A program made the translations under genes and the position numbers. This document shows, piece by piece, positions 17,055 to 25,640 of a stretch of DNA of 64,000 nt. Every line of letters starts with the position of its first letter. Positions within the stretch are counted from its first letter, which is position 1. The notes under the pieces were generated by a model. It was not told where the DNA came from and made no database searches. It worked only from the letters and a program-made list of their open reading frames with translations. The DNA comes from DATKNA01 sp963786765 (GTDB lineage Bacteria > Actinomycetota > Actinomycetes > Actinomycetales > Kineosporiaceae): positions 62,001-126,000 of the forward strand of contig CAWBAJ010000025.1 in assembly GCA_963786765.1 (NCBI GenBank), read 5' to 3'.

Positions 17055-17121
17055 GGCGTCAGAGTACCCGCTCCCCTGCCTGTGCGTATGCGTCCGCTCA
17101 CAGTCCGCTGAAGAGCCGACC

Positions 17122-17475
17122 TCACCAGGGACCGTAGGGCCCGCTGCGCCCGCCGTTGCCGCGGCCACGCATCCCCCGGACGGCCGGTCGCACGTCGGTG
17201 AGGTAGACGGCGGCGGCGACGACTCCGATGACGCTGAGGAAGCCCAGCGAGCTGATCGCTCCGCCGCCGTTGACCGGCAACGCCAGGAACCCGAGGGCCG
17301 CCGCGATGCCGAGAATGATCAGCCAGAGCGGCTTGGTGAGCTTGCCGGCGGCCTCGAAGGCTGCGGAGGACCGGCGCAGCGCATCCACCAGGGCCCACAC
17401 CTCGACGGCGAACGCGCCGACCGCGAGCACGAGCACGATGAAGAACTGGAGCGTGTAGACGCCGTTGGCGAGCAT
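17122..17475 (-). CDS. DUF2516 membrane protein
   Basis: A 117-aa protein with three or four hydrophobic helices (residues about 8-30, 50-68, 74-92). Sequence landmarks FVVEVWALVDALRR-like, KLTKPLWLIILGIAAALGFL and YLTDVRPAVRG match the DUF2516 family, which in Actinomycetia typically lies beside an XRE regulator and an HbhA-like gene, as here. The Gly/Arg-rich tail is cytoplasmic. Function unknown. A strong terminator separates it from the upstream HbhA-like gene, so it is probably transcribed from its own promoter. Confidence 0.85.
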   Translation of the reverse strand: MLANGVYTLQFFIVLVLAVGAFAVEVWALVDALRRSSAAFEAAGKLTKPLWLIILGIAAALGFLALPVNGGGAISSLGFLSVIGVVAAAVYLTDVRPAVRGMRGRGNGGRSGPYGPW

Positions 17476-17491
17476 GCTCACCAGGGTAAGG

Positions 17492-17534
17492 CGAGAGGGC
17501 GGCGTCCCGGTGATTCCGGAACGCCGCCCTCTCG
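17492..17534. terminator. Strong hairpin after the HbhA-like gene
   Basis: CGAGAGGGCGGCGT (17492-17505) pairs perfectly with ACGCCGCCCTCTCG (17521-17534), a 14-bp GC-rich stem with a 15-base loop, about 30 bases after the stop of the HbhA-like gene. There is no long U-run, as is usual in such GC-rich genomes. Confidence 0.75.
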
Positions 17535-17564
17535 ATTCATCCAGTTGCGGTGCGACCGGCGAGG

Positions 17565-18395
17565 TCAGTCGCCGACCTTGTCCGCGGCCGACTCGGCAGC
17601 CTCGGCGGCCTTCGCGGCCGTGGTGCGGGCGCTTCCGGCGGCGGTCTTCGCCGCCTTCGCCGTGGCGGCCGTGCCCTTGCGGGCAGTGGAGGTGGTGCGG
17701 CGCGTGGCGGAGCGTGTACCGCTGGTGCGCTCGGCGACGACCTGCTCGGTCTTCTCGACCGAGGCCTCGAGCGTCTGCTCGACGGCGTCCGCGGTCTCGC
17801 CGGCCTCGCGGCGGCCGATCGTGACGGCGCTGCGAGCAGCGGCAGTGGTGTCGTCGACGGCCTTGCGGGCGGTGGTGACGGCGGCCCGGGTACGGGTGAG
17901 GGTCGCCTTGCCCTGCTCGACGAGGTCCTGGGTCGGCTTCTGCCGGCTCACGCGCTCGACCAGCTGCTTGCCACGCTCGGCGAGCCCGGCGTAGCCGGTC
18001 TCGACCTGGCCGGCGACCTCCAGCGCGCGGGAGACGGCCAGCGCCGGCACCTGCTGAACGGCGGCGGGCACCTGCTGAACGGCGGCGGGCACCTGCTGGG
18101 CGGCCTCCTTCAGCGTCTGGCCGACCTTGGTCTGCAAGCGCTGCGGGTCGAGGCCGATCTGGTAGGCAGCGAGGGTCTTGCCCACCTCGGCCTGCGCGAC
18201 CTCGAGGCCCTTGCGCAGCTCGACCTGGTAGGTGGTCAGCGCGTCCTCGAGGCCGGCCTGGACCCTCTCGGCCCGGGCGGTGGCAGTCGACGTGGTGGTG
18301 CGGACGCGCTCGACGACGACGTCGGTGGCGCCGACGACGGCGAGCACGGGCGTCGACTCCGCGACGCTCCTGCGGATCTCCGCGATGCGGGACAT
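17565..18395 (-). CDS. Heparin-binding-haemagglutinin (HbhA)-like helical protein
   Basis: A 276-aa protein with an ideal ribosome site (CCAGGAGGAATCGCC before ATG 18395). No cysteine, no signal peptide. Long coiled-coil helices (MSRIAEIRRSVAESTPVLAVVGATDVVVERV, then QVELRKGLEVAQAEVGKTLAAYQ) resemble the N-terminal half of mycobacterial HbhA, and the last 70 residues are the Lys/Ala/Thr-rich cationic tail. A short internal repeat QQVPAAV occurs twice and QQVPA a third time at about residues 98-114. In mycobacteria HbhA is a surface adhesin that also interacts with lipids and the elongation machinery. The upstream HTH regulator and DUF2516 gene form the usual conserved trio. Confidence 0.78.
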   Translation of the reverse strand: MSRIAEIRRSVAESTPVLAVVGATDVVVERVRTTTSTATARAERVQAGLEDALTTYQVELRKGLEVAQAEVGKTLAAYQIGLDPQRLQTKVGQTLKEAAQQVPAAVQQVPAAVQQVPALAVSRALEVAGQVETGYAGLAERGKQLVERVSRQKPTQDLVEQGKATLTRTRAAVTTARKAVDDTTAAARSAVTIGRREAGETADAVEQTLEASVEKTEQVVAERTSGTRSATRRTTSTARKGTAATAKAAKTAAGSARTTAAKAAEAAESAADKVGD

Positions 18396-18412
18396 GGCGA
18401 TTCCTCCTGGTT

Positions 18413-18907
18413 TCACCGCGACGACGGCGCGGTGCCCTTCTCGGGATGGTCGTTCGGGGTGGGCACGAGGGTGGCTGTGGGGGTGGCGGTGGGGGCGGTT
18501 GTGGGAGTGCCTGGGGGGGTGGCGGGGACGGGCTCGTCCGGAGTGGTGTCGGCGCGCGCGTTCTCCGACCTGAAGTGCGCGCACAGCTCCAGCAGGACCT
18601 TCTTCTGCCGGGGGTTGAGCCCCTCGTCGGCCTCGACGGCCGCCTCGACGGTCCCGCGAGGGCCGTCGTCGAGGATCCCGGCGCGCACGTACAGCACTTC
18701 CGCGGAGATACGCAGGCCCTTCGCAAGCTGCTGCAGCACCTCTGCCGAGGGGCGGCGCAGACCGCGCTCCACCTGGCTGAGGTAGGGGTTGCTCACGCCG
18801 GTGAGGGACGCGAGCTGGCGAACGGAGAGCTTGGCGCTCTCACGCTGCTCCCGCAGGTACGCGCCGAGGTCGCCGACCCGGTCCGAGATGCTTGCCACAG
18901 ACCCCAT
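18413..18907 (-). CDS. XRE-family transcriptional regulator
   Basis: A 164-aa DNA-binding protein. The HTH is at residues about 14-68: LGAYLREQRESAKLSVRQLA, SLTGVSNPYLSQVERG, RRPSAEVLQQLAKGL. A middle helical segment (EADEGLNPRQKKVLLEL) follows and then a Pro/Thr-rich disordered tail of about 40 residues coded by a GGTGGC/GGGTGG-rich stretch. The ATG at 18907 (MGSVASISD) is preferred over the longer GTG version. It lies 17 bases upstream of the HbhA-like gene. The perfect palindrome just before the start is a likely autoregulatory site. Confidence 0.88.
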   Translation of the reverse strand: MGSVASISDRVGDLGAYLREQRESAKLSVRQLASLTGVSNPYLSQVERGLRRPSAEVLQQLAKGLRISAEVLYVRAGILDDGPRGTVEAAVEADEGLNPRQKKVLLELCAHFRSENARADTTPDEPVPATPPGTPTTAPTATPTATLVPTPNDHPEKGTAPSSR

Positions 18908-18926
18908 AATGCTTGCTCTTGCTAGC

Positions 18927-18942
18927 GCTTGCAAGTGCAAGC
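18927..18942. promoter_or_regulatory. Candidate operator of the XRE regulator
   Basis: GCTTGCAAGTGCAAGC is an inverted repeat (GCTTGCA/TGCAAGC) 20 bases before the regulator's ATG. Two more TTGC words (GCTTGCTCTTGCTAGC, 18911-18926) sit directly beside it, giving a cluster of half sites. Confidence 0.55.
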
Positions 18943-18955
18943 GGGGTGAGCTGCC

Positions 18956-19552
18956 TCACCCGGAGCGCCGTCCCCAGAGCACGACCGCCACGGCGACGGC
19001 CCCGGCCAGCAGGACGAGGCCGACGAGCAGCAGCAGCTGCTCCCCCGCCCTGACCCCGCCGGCCCTGGCCCCCGCGGCGGCAACTGCAACGAGGACCGTG
19101 AGTACGGCGACGGCGATGGCGCGGCGCAGGGCCGGCAGCAGAGCGGCGACCTCGACCCGGCCCGCTGCCGGGACCGCAGCCGCCAGCGCGCAGACGAGCC
19201 AGGTCAGGTACAGGGCGAGGGCGGTCGCGACGGCCCTCGCGTCCAGCGCCCCTTGACCGAGCTGGATCGCCGTCGCGAAGAGGCCGAGGACGCCGACCAG
19301 CACCGAGCCCGGCGCGTAGGCACAGCCGGCCGTCAGCGCGACCAGCGCGACGACCGGCCAGCCACCGGGGCGGCCGGCCACGAGGAGGACTGTGAGAAGC
19401 CCACCGGCGACGAGCACGGCCAGGCGCAGGACGAGGGCAGGCACGAGCGCGCCCGTTCCATCGAGATCAGCGCGAGAGACGTCCAGCGGGATCCCGAGCA
19501 TCCCGGCTCGGCGACGGGTTCCCGGCGCGCTCCCAGCGCCGCCCGGTGTCAC
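18956..19552 (-). CDS. Multi-span membrane protein of the DUF58/MoxR operon
   Basis: A 198-aa integral membrane protein with about five or six hydrophobic segments (ALVPALVLRLAVLVAGGLLT, VVALVALTAGCAYAPGSVLV, ALALYLTWLVCALAAAV, AIAVAVLTVLVAVAAAGA, LLLLVGLVLLAGAVAVAVVL). The GTG start overlaps the stop of the DUF58 gene (GTGA), so it is the last gene of that operon. I recognise no domain. Its place suggests a membrane partner of the MoxR/DUF58 system. Confidence 0.7.
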   Translation of the reverse strand: MTPGGAGSAPGTRRRAGMLGIPLDVSRADLDGTGALVPALVLRLAVLVAGGLLTVLLVAGRPGGWPVVALVALTAGCAYAPGSVLVGVLGLFATAIQLGQGALDARAVATALALYLTWLVCALAAAVPAAGRVEVAALLPALRRAIAVAVLTVLVAVAAAGARAGGVRAGEQLLLLVGLVLLAGAVAVAVVLWGRRSG

Positions 19553-20901
19553 CGGCGCACCGCCGCGCCGTGCCGGGCGGACCAGCGCGAAAGGTGGGCG
19601 CTGACCGCCACCGGTTCCCAGCGCAGCACGGGGATTCCGGCAGCGGCCAGCCGCTCCCGGCGGGCCGCCTGCTCCGCCCGCACCGCGTCGAGGGCTCGCG
19701 CGCCGAACTCGACGGTCCGGTCGGGGACGATCGGGTCCGGCAGCACGTCGACGCACAGCACTCCCGCGCCGGCGTGCGCCGCGCCGGCGGCCACGTCGGC
19801 CACGGCGTCGTCCAGCAGCGGGGAGAAGAGGATGACGACCGCTCCCCGCGGCAACCGCTCGGGCCGGAGCACGACGGGCGGCGCGTTGGGGTTCGACCTC
19901 GTCGTCGCGAGCCGGACCCGCAGGGCGAGCAGCTGACGACGGCCTGACCCCGGGCGCAACCACGCCCGGCGGTTGGCGAGATCGACGAGCCCGACCCGGT
20001 CGCCGAGCCGCAGCTGAGCGGCGGCCAGCGACGTCGCGGCACGGACGGCGAGGTCGAGGCTGGAACCGGGTAGCGGCGTGCCGGCCGCGTCCCGGCCCGG
20101 CGGAACAGCCCAGAGCGCAGCTTCCGTCCCCACATCGACCCGGGTGTCGATGTAGAGCAACACGTCGGCGTCGGCGTCCGCGTGGGTTCGGCGCACGTAC
20201 AGCTCCTGCAGCCCCGGCGAGCGCCGGGCACTCACCCGCCAGTCCACCCGGCGCAACCGATCGCCCGGCTGGAAGGCGCGCACGTCGACCAGCTCGGACC
20301 CCTCGCCCGGGCGGCGCGTCCGGTGGGCTCCGGCGAACCCCGCGGGTCGCGGTGGCAGCGGCCCCGGCGGCATCCGGTCCGCCGCGGGCAGCGCGAGCGC
20401 GACCGCCTCGGGACCGGTGACCGGCCCGACGGCGGTGAGCCCGTCCGCGGTGAGCGCCAGCCAGTCGGGGCGCGCGAGCACGACCCGGCCCCTGCCGGCG
20501 ACGTGCACGAGCGCGCCGAGTTCGCGCTCACCGCCCCGCAGCAGGACGGTCTCGCCGAGGGGGACCCGCCGGTCCGCCGGCAGGCGGACGGCGACGAGCT
20601 CGGCGCCGGGCGCGACGAGGCGCAGCGCGAGCCGCACCCGGGCGCCCTGGTCGACAGTCCCGGGCGGCGCGACGGCGACGGCGGCTTCCGTACCGGCGGG
20701 TCCGGTACCGGCGAGTCCCGTGCCGGCGGGTCCCGTGCCGGCGCGGGGCGGCGACGCGAGGAGCGCGAGCGCGACGCCCATCAGCAGGGGAACGCCCAGA
20801 ACGGCGACGTCCGCCCGGCCGGTGGCAAGCCCCAGGCCGAGCGCGACGGCGCCGACGGTGACGCCGGACAGCAGTGCAGGCGTGGGGCGCCGCTCGCTCA
20901 C
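19549..20901 (-). CDS. DUF58 (von Willebrand-like) protein
   Basis: A 450-aa protein starting at GTG that overlaps the MoxR stop (GTGA). Two N-terminal hydrophobic helices (residues about 10-50) are followed by a beta-rich part and the DUF58 signature GEGSELVDVRAFQPGDRLRRVDWRVSAR-like (about 235-262), then a vWA-like fold with VLLYIDTRVDVG and DRVGLVDLANR. DUF58 proteins work with MoxR AAA+ ATPases, probably as chaperone clients or adaptors for membrane complexes. A low-complexity GTGPA/GTGLA repeat coded at about 20700-20750 sits after the helices. It is intact, in contrast to the neighbouring MoxR gene. Confidence 0.88.
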   Translation of the reverse strand: MSERRPTPALLSGVTVGAVALGLGLATGRADVAVLGVPLLMGVALALLASPPRAGTGPAGTGLAGTGPAGTEAAVAVAPPGTVDQGARVRLALRLVAPGAELVAVRLPADRRVPLGETVLLRGGERELGALVHVAGRGRVVLARPDWLALTADGLTAVGPVTGPEAVALALPAADRMPPGPLPPRPAGFAGAHRTRRPGEGSELVDVRAFQPGDRLRRVDWRVSARRSPGLQELYVRRTHADADADVLLYIDTRVDVGTEAALWAVPPGRDAAGTPLPGSSLDLAVRAATSLAAAQLRLGDRVGLVDLANRRAWLRPGSGRRQLLALRVRLATTRSNPNAPPVVLRPERLPRGAVVILFSPLLDDAVADVAAGAAHAGAGVLCVDVLPDPIVPDRTVEFGARALDAVRAEQAARRERLAAAGIPVLRWEPVAVSAHLSRWSARHGAAVRR

Positions 20902-21994
20902 GTGCGGGCCGAGGTCGCCGCCGTGCCACCGGGCCGCGACGGCGGCGTCCGACTGCTCGTCCTGGTCCGCGACGCTGCCGGCACGGTCGCCGGGCCGGGG
21001 ACCGCGTCCAGCACCTCCCGGACGACGGCGGCGCCTGTCGTGCCCGTGGCCCACGTCTCCGGCCGCAGTGTGAGCCGGTGCGCGAGGGCCGGGACAGCGA
21101 CGGCCTTGACGTCCTCGGGGAGTACGGCGTCCCGTCCGTCGAGCACGGCGAGGGCGCGCGCGACGAGCAGGAGCGCGAGCGAACCGCGCGGGGACGCGCC
21201 CACCTCGACCGCCCGGTGCCGCCGGGTGGCCGCTGCGAGGTCGACGCAGTAGCCGGCGACGTCGTCGTCGACGTCCACCTGTTCCACGCCCGCCTGCAGG
21301 GCGAGCAGGCGCTCCGCGTCGACCACCGGTTCGACCACGGCCTCCTCGCGGCGGCGGACGAGACGCCGGCGCAGCACCTCGGTCTCGCCGGCCCGATCGG
21401 GGTAGCCCACGTCCAGCCGCAGCAGGAACCGGTCGAGCTGCGCCTCGGGCAGCGGGTAGGTGCCCTCGTACTCGACCGGGTTCGCGGTGGCGAGCACGTG
21501 GAACGGGCGGGGCAACGGGTAGGTCCGGCCCTCGACCGTCACCTGCCTCTCCTGCATCGCCTCGAGCAGCGCGGACTGCGTCTTCGGGCGGTGTCCGGTT
21601 CACCTCGTCGACGAGCAGCAGGCCGGTGAACACCGGTCCCGGGCTGGAACGTGAACGTGCGATCCTGCGGGGTCGTACACGAACGACCCGGTGACGTCGG
21701 CCGGCAGCAGGTCGGGCGTGCACTGCAGGCGGCGGAAGTCGAGGCCGAGCGCGGCGGCCAGGCTGCGCGCGGCGAGCGTCTTGCCGAGGCCGGGGACGTC
21801 CTCGAGGAGCACGTGACCGCCGGCGAGCACCGCGGCCAGCGTGAGCCGCAGCGCGTCCGCCTGGCCGACCACGACTCGCCCGACGGCCTCGAGCACGGCG
21901 GCCGCCGGCGGCCACGACCTCCTCGACAGCTGCCGGCCGGACGGCGCGGAGTGCCGGCGGTCGCGGTGCCGGCCGTGGCCCCGTCAGCGCTCAT
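20898..21994 (-). pseudogene. MoxR-family AAA+ ATPase, several frame shifts
   Basis: Pieces in three frames together give a normal MoxR protein: start MSADGATAGTATAG (ATG 21994), VLEAVGRVVVGQADALRL, Walker A in HVLLEDVPGLGKTLAARSLA, DLLPADVTGSFVYDP, then DRTFTFQPG, GPVFTGLLLVDEVNRTPP (Walker B), and finally MQERQVTVEGRTYPLPRPF to the C-terminal lid. Shifts are needed near 21900-21930, about 21660, about 21640 and about 21585. So many one-base shifts within 350 bases in a conserved enzyme suggest bad sequence rather than decay. The ATPase would act on the DUF58/DUF4129 partners. The start overlaps the stop of the upstream small membrane gene (ATGA). Confidence 0.8.
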
Positions 21995-22324
21995 GGCTCC
22001 CCCCTGGTCCGTTCCGTCGAGGCGTTGCCGGCGCCCCTCGTACCGAGTGCGTCCGTCTTGCGCAGCGCGCCCGCGAGGAGCGCCGGACTGGGGCCACCCG
22101 GCGACCCGCTCGGGCTCGGGCGGGTCGGGCCAGCGACCCGGCCCGACCAGGTCCTGAGCGATCGCGATCAGGCCGAGTGCGGCTACTGCCGCGGCCACGA
22201 GCAGCCCGGCGAGAAGCGCACGCGGCCACTGCAACAGCCAGCCGAGACGCAGCGCGGCGACCGTGAGGGCCCCGGCCGCCAGAGCGCCGACGACGACGCC
22301 GGCGCCGCGCCGCGCCCGCCTCAT
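21991..22324 (-). pseudogene. Small two-helix membrane protein, one frame shift
   Basis: Starts MRRARRGAGVVVGALAAGAL, with hydrophobic helices at residues about 8-28 and 36-58, then RWPDPPEPERVAGWPQSG. As written the frame then runs into the MoxR gene, but with one base removed near 22085 it continues ALLAGALRKTDALGTRGAG and ends at a TGA that overlaps the MoxR ATG (ATGA), which is the pattern of every other junction in this operon. Function unknown. Confidence 0.6.
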
Positions 22325-23120
22325 CGCGGCGGCTCCCGGCCGGGCGCGCGCGCCAGACCGGCCGGCACCGGCCCCGCTGCCAGCAGGCCGGCGCGGACGG
22401 CCGCCAGCGCGACGAGGGCCCGCTGCGCTGCGTCGGCGTCCAGGGCGGACGACCCGAACCGGGCCCGGGCGTACAGCCGCCGCAGGTCCTCGAGCGCCGC
22501 CTGCTCGGGCTCCCCCGGCAGCAGCCCGGCGAGCAGGGTCGCGGTGAACTCGGTCGGCGTCTGCGCCGGCAGGCGCGGGACGCCGGCCGCCGCGGCGCCC
22601 TCCTCGAGGCGGAGCCAGCAGGCGATGACGGCGTCCCGGGGCGCGCGGTGCGCCGGATCCATCAGTTCCTGCTCGGCCGCGGCGAGCGCCCGGTCGACCA
22701 TGGGCCGCGCATCGGCGACGCCCGCCGGGCCCGCCCGCAGGGCAGCGCCAGGGCCGGGCGGGGGGACCCGATCCGGACGCGCCCGGCGGTGGCGCAGGAG
22801 CAGTGTCACCAGCGCCCCGACGATCAGCACGCCGAACACGATCAGATCCTGGACCGGCGCCTCGACGCTGAGCAGGGTCCGCGCGGGGGAATCGCCCTGC
22901 AGACTGTCGTCGGTCTCCGGCGGCGGCGGCCCGGGGTCGCCGACGGGTCCAGGCTGACGGCGATCGGCCGGCCGGGGTCGCGCGGAGCGGGACCGGCGGT
23001 GGCGGCGGCAAGCACGGCGAGCGCGAGCAGGGCGACGACGGCGACGGCCATGCCGACCACACCGGCCGAGCCGCGCGCTCCACCCGCCGGCCACGCCCCG
23101 CCCGCCCGCCGCCCGTTCAC
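22321..23120 (-). pseudogene. DUF4129 membrane protein, one frame shift
   Basis: The N-terminal part (GTG 23120; VVGMAVAVVALLALAVLAAATAG as membrane helix) and the C-terminal part (APVQDLIVFGVLIVGALVTLLL helix and the DUF4129 domain LEEGAAAAGVPRLPAQTPTEF, LYARARFGSSALDADAAQRA) lie in different frames joined near 22945. DUF4129 domains often follow transglutaminase/DUF58 genes and act at the membrane with MoxR. The stop overlaps the next start (ATGA) and the start overlaps the stop of the BKACE gene. Confidence 0.75.
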
Positions 23121-23945
23121 GACGAGGGAAGCCCGAGCAGGTCGCGGGCCTGCGAGGTGGACATCGGCGGTCGCTGCAGCTCCGTGGCGAGCCGGGCGGC
23201 GCGCTCGACGAGCTCGGCGTTCGACCGCACCTGCCGGCCGCGGGCATACACGATGTTGTCCTCCATCCCGACGCGCAGGTGGCCACCGAGCGGAAAGGGC
23301 GGCGGCGAGCACCGGCAGGTGGGTGCGGCCGATGCCGGTCGCCGACCACGAGGTCACCTGCGGCGGCAGCGCCTGGACGCCCGCGACGAGCGCCTGGGCG
23401 GTGCCCGGCATGCCGCCGGGAACGCCGAGGACGAAGTCGCAGTGGACCTTCCCCCCGTAGGGCAGGCCGCAGGTGTCGAGCAACCGGTGCAGGGCGGCGA
23501 CGTGGCCGAGGTCGAACAGCTCGAACTCGGGCACCACCTGCGCCTCGCGGGCCGCCTCGTACAGCTCGACCATGAACGGCCAGGGGTTCAGGAAGACGTC
23601 GTCCCCGAAGTTCACGGTGCCGCAGGTCAGGGAGCACGAGTCGGGCGCCGCCTCGAGGACCCGCAGCCGCGCGTCCAGCGGGTCGTGCACGCTGCCGCCG
23701 GTGGAGAGCTGCACGACGAGGTCCGTGCCCTCGCGCAGCGCCGCGACGGTCTCCTTCAGGCGACCGAGGTCGAGGGTGGGGCGTGCGTCCGCGTCGCGGA
23801 TGTGCACGTGGACGAGCCCCGCGCCGGCGGCCTGGCACGCCTTCGCCTCGGCGACGAGCTCGTCCAGCGTGGTCGGCAGCTGCGGGACGTCGGTTTGCAG
23901 GTGCTCGGCGCCCGTGGGCGCCACGGTGATCAGGGTGCTCGCCAC
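23117..23945 (-). pseudogene. BKACE (beta-keto acid cleavage enzyme, DUF849), one frame shift
   Basis: Read from GTG 23945 (MASTLITVAPTGAEHLQTDVPQLP). Family motifs include GAGLVHVHIRDADARPTLD with the zinc-binding HVH pair, LTCGTVNFGDDVFLN and PEFELFDLGHV, and WSATGIGRTHLPVLAAAL. One extra base near 23293 interrupts; the other frame resumes PLGGHLRVGMEDNIVYARGR, whose Glu is catalytic in BKACE enzymes, and runs to MSTSQARDLLGLPSS. The complete protein would condense or cleave a beta-keto acid with acetyl-CoA. The substrate is unknown. The stop overlaps the DUF4129 GTG. Confidence 0.85.
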
Positions 23946-24009
23946 GCGCCCATCTTGGCGTACGGCCCCGACACTCTCCTACCCCTCGCGCTCCCCCTCA
24001 CCGGCGCGA

Positions 24010-25101
24010 TCAGGGCGCGACGACGACCTCTTGCGACGCCGGGACGCCGTCGGCGGTCAGCGTCGCGTCGACCGGCGTCGAGCGCTTGACCAGGGCGAGC
24101 GCGACGGGACCGAGCTCGTGGTGACGGGCCGCGGTCGTGACGAAGCCGACCTGCCGATCGCCGTTGAGCACCGCATCGCCGTGCTTCGGCAGCGTGTGCT
24201 CCGAGCCGTCCAGGTGCAAGAACACCAGCCGCCGTGGCGGACGGCCCAAGTTGTGCACCCGGGCGACGGTCTCCTGCCCGCGGTAGCACCCCTTCTGCAG
24301 GTGGACGGCCGTGCGCAGCCAGTCGACCTCGTGCGGGATCGTGCGGTGGTCGGTCTCGAAGCCCAACCGGGGACGCCACGCCGCGACCCGGAGGGCCTCC
24401 GCCGCCCAGGTCCCCGCCAGGGGCACGGACGCCGCCAGCGCCGAAAGCTCCTCGCGGGGCAGCGGGACCTCGGCGAACGCGCGCTCGCGCCCCGGGTGCG
24501 CAGCCTCGTCGACCCCGGCGTACGAAGCGCTGGTCGGGCCGAGCGCCGGCCACGGGTCCACCCACACTGCGGGGGCGCCGTGCTCGACCCGGAGACGCTC
24601 GGCGAGCGCGGGGGCGGCGCCCACCACGGCATGGCGAGCGGTGACGTCGGCGACCTCGACGCGGAGCATGAAGCGCATCCGTTCGAGCCAGTCGTGCAGT
24701 GCCGAAGCCGTGCCGGGCTCGACGGTGATCCAGACGGTGCTGCCGTCGTCCACCAGGTGCAGGTCGTGCTCGACGTGGCCGTGCGGGGTCAGCACGAGCG
24801 CCTCCCGGGCCTCGCCCGGCGCGCAGTCGAGCAGCGACTGCGAGGTCAGGGAGTTGAGCCAGGAGAGGCGGTCGGGGCCGGTGACCGTCAGCACACCGCG
24901 GTGCGACAGGTCGACCGCGGCCTCACCGGCCTCCAGCCGGCGCTGCTCGTGCACCGGGTCGCCGTAGTGCCACGGCACGCCGGCGTCCGGGCCCTCGCCC
25001 TCGACCGCCCCCGGCACGTCCAGCAGCGGGGAGCGGTGAGCAGGGGCCGCTACGGTCCCGTCGGCTGGTCCGTGGGCGGCGGTCTCGTCGGTGACGCTCA
25101 T
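24010..25101 (-). CDS. ygfZ: YgfZ/GcvT-family folate-binding protein
   Basis: A 363-aa protein; ATG at 25101. It has the aminomethyltransferase-like fold and the YgfZ signature KGCYRGQETVARVHNLGRPPRR at about residues 264-285, with the Cys that is essential in E. coli YgfZ. YgfZ supports assembly or repair of iron-sulfur proteins with folate as cofactor. It is intact, unlike its neighbours. The next gene upstream in the same direction is a Fur-family regulator only 15 bases away, so co-transcription from the Fur promoter is likely. Confidence 0.93.
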   Translation of the reverse strand: MSVTDETAAHGPADGTVAAPAHRSPLLDVPGAVEGEGPDAGVPWHYGDPVHEQRRLEAGEAAVDLSHRGVLTVTGPDRLSWLNSLTSQSLLDCAPGEAREALVLTPHGHVEHDLHLVDDGSTVWITVEPGTASALHDWLERMRFMLRVEVADVTARHAVVGAAPALAERLRVEHGAPAVWVDPWPALGPTSASYAGVDEAAHPGRERAFAEVPLPREELSALAASVPLAGTWAAEALRVAAWRPRLGFETDHRTIPHEVDWLRTAVHLQKGCYRGQETVARVHNLGRPPRRLVFLHLDGSEHTLPKHGDAVLNGDRQVGFVTTAARHHELGPVALALVKRSTPVDATLTADGVPASQEVVVAP

Positions 25102-25116
25102 GGCGACGTCAGCGTC

Positions 25117-25617
25117 TCAGGACGCGGGCTTAGTCCCGGCGCCCGCTTCGGCGGCGCCCGCTTCGGCGGCGCCCGCTTCGGCGGCGCCCGCACCGGCCGC
25201 GGCGCACACGGCGCACACCCCGTCGAGGGAGAGGTGACCGACGTCCGTGACGAAGCCGTAGCGGGCGATCACCTCGTCAGCGAGCTGTTGCGCGCGGCGG
25301 ACGTCTGCCGTCTGGACGTCGCCGCAGCGCCGGCACACCAGATGGATGTGGTCGGCATGCGTGGCGAGGTGATAGCTGGGCGCCCCGTGCCCGAGGTGGG
25401 TGTGCGCGACGACGCCGAGTTCCTCGAGGAGCTCCAGGGTGCGGTACACCGTCGACGGGCTCAGCGACGGCGCCAGCGCCTGCACCTGCTCCCAGACCTG
25501 GTCCGGGGTGGCGTGGCCGAGCCGCTCCAGAGCGTCGATCACGAACCGGCGCTGCGGGGTCGCGCGCAGACCCCGCGCGCGCAGGACCGCGTCGAGCTCC
25601 TCGGACACCTCCGGCAC
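25117..25617 (-). CDS. Fur-family metalloregulator
   Basis: A 166-aa repressor from GTG 25617. Winged helix: GLRATPQRRFVIDALERLGHATPDQVW and SLSPSTVYRTLELLEELGVV. Metal-binding dimer domain: HLATHADHIHLVCRRCGDVQ with one CxxC, and a second CAVC at about residue 143, so a structural zinc site is expected. Whether it senses iron, zinc or peroxide cannot be decided. The C-terminal tail carries three Ala-Ala-Glu-Ala-Gly repeats encoded by a 15-bp tandem repeat. A TAGACT box six bases before the GTG predicts a leaderless mRNA. Confidence 0.92.
   Translation of the reverse strand: MPEVSEELDAVLRARGLRATPQRRFVIDALERLGHATPDQVWEQVQALAPSLSPSTVYRTLELLEELGVVAHTHLGHGAPSYHLATHADHIHLVCRRCGDVQTADVRRAQQLADEVIARYGFVTDVGHLSLDGVCAVCAAAGAGAAEAGAAEAGAAEAGAGTKPAS
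25141..25185. repeat. 15-bp tandem repeat in the 3' end of the Fur gene
   Basis: Three exact copies of GCCCGCTTCGGCGGC (25141-25155, 25156-25170, 25171-25185) encode the (AAEAG)n tail. In-frame copy-number change would only alter the disordered tail. Confidence 0.9.
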
Positions 25618-25623
25618 CCCCTC

Positions 25624-25629
25624 AGTCTA
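25624..25629 (-). promoter_or_regulatory. Probable -10 box of the Fur gene
   Basis: TAGACT on the minus strand, six bases before the GTG; a leaderless arrangement. Confidence 0.45.
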
Positions 25630-25640
25630 GGTGGGGGGTC

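Noticed and set aside
21539..23083. One large fused protein covering the MoxR and DUF4129 genes
   Set aside because: It changes register from gene to gene; conserved motifs and the ATGA/GTGA overlaps show separate genes with frame shifts.
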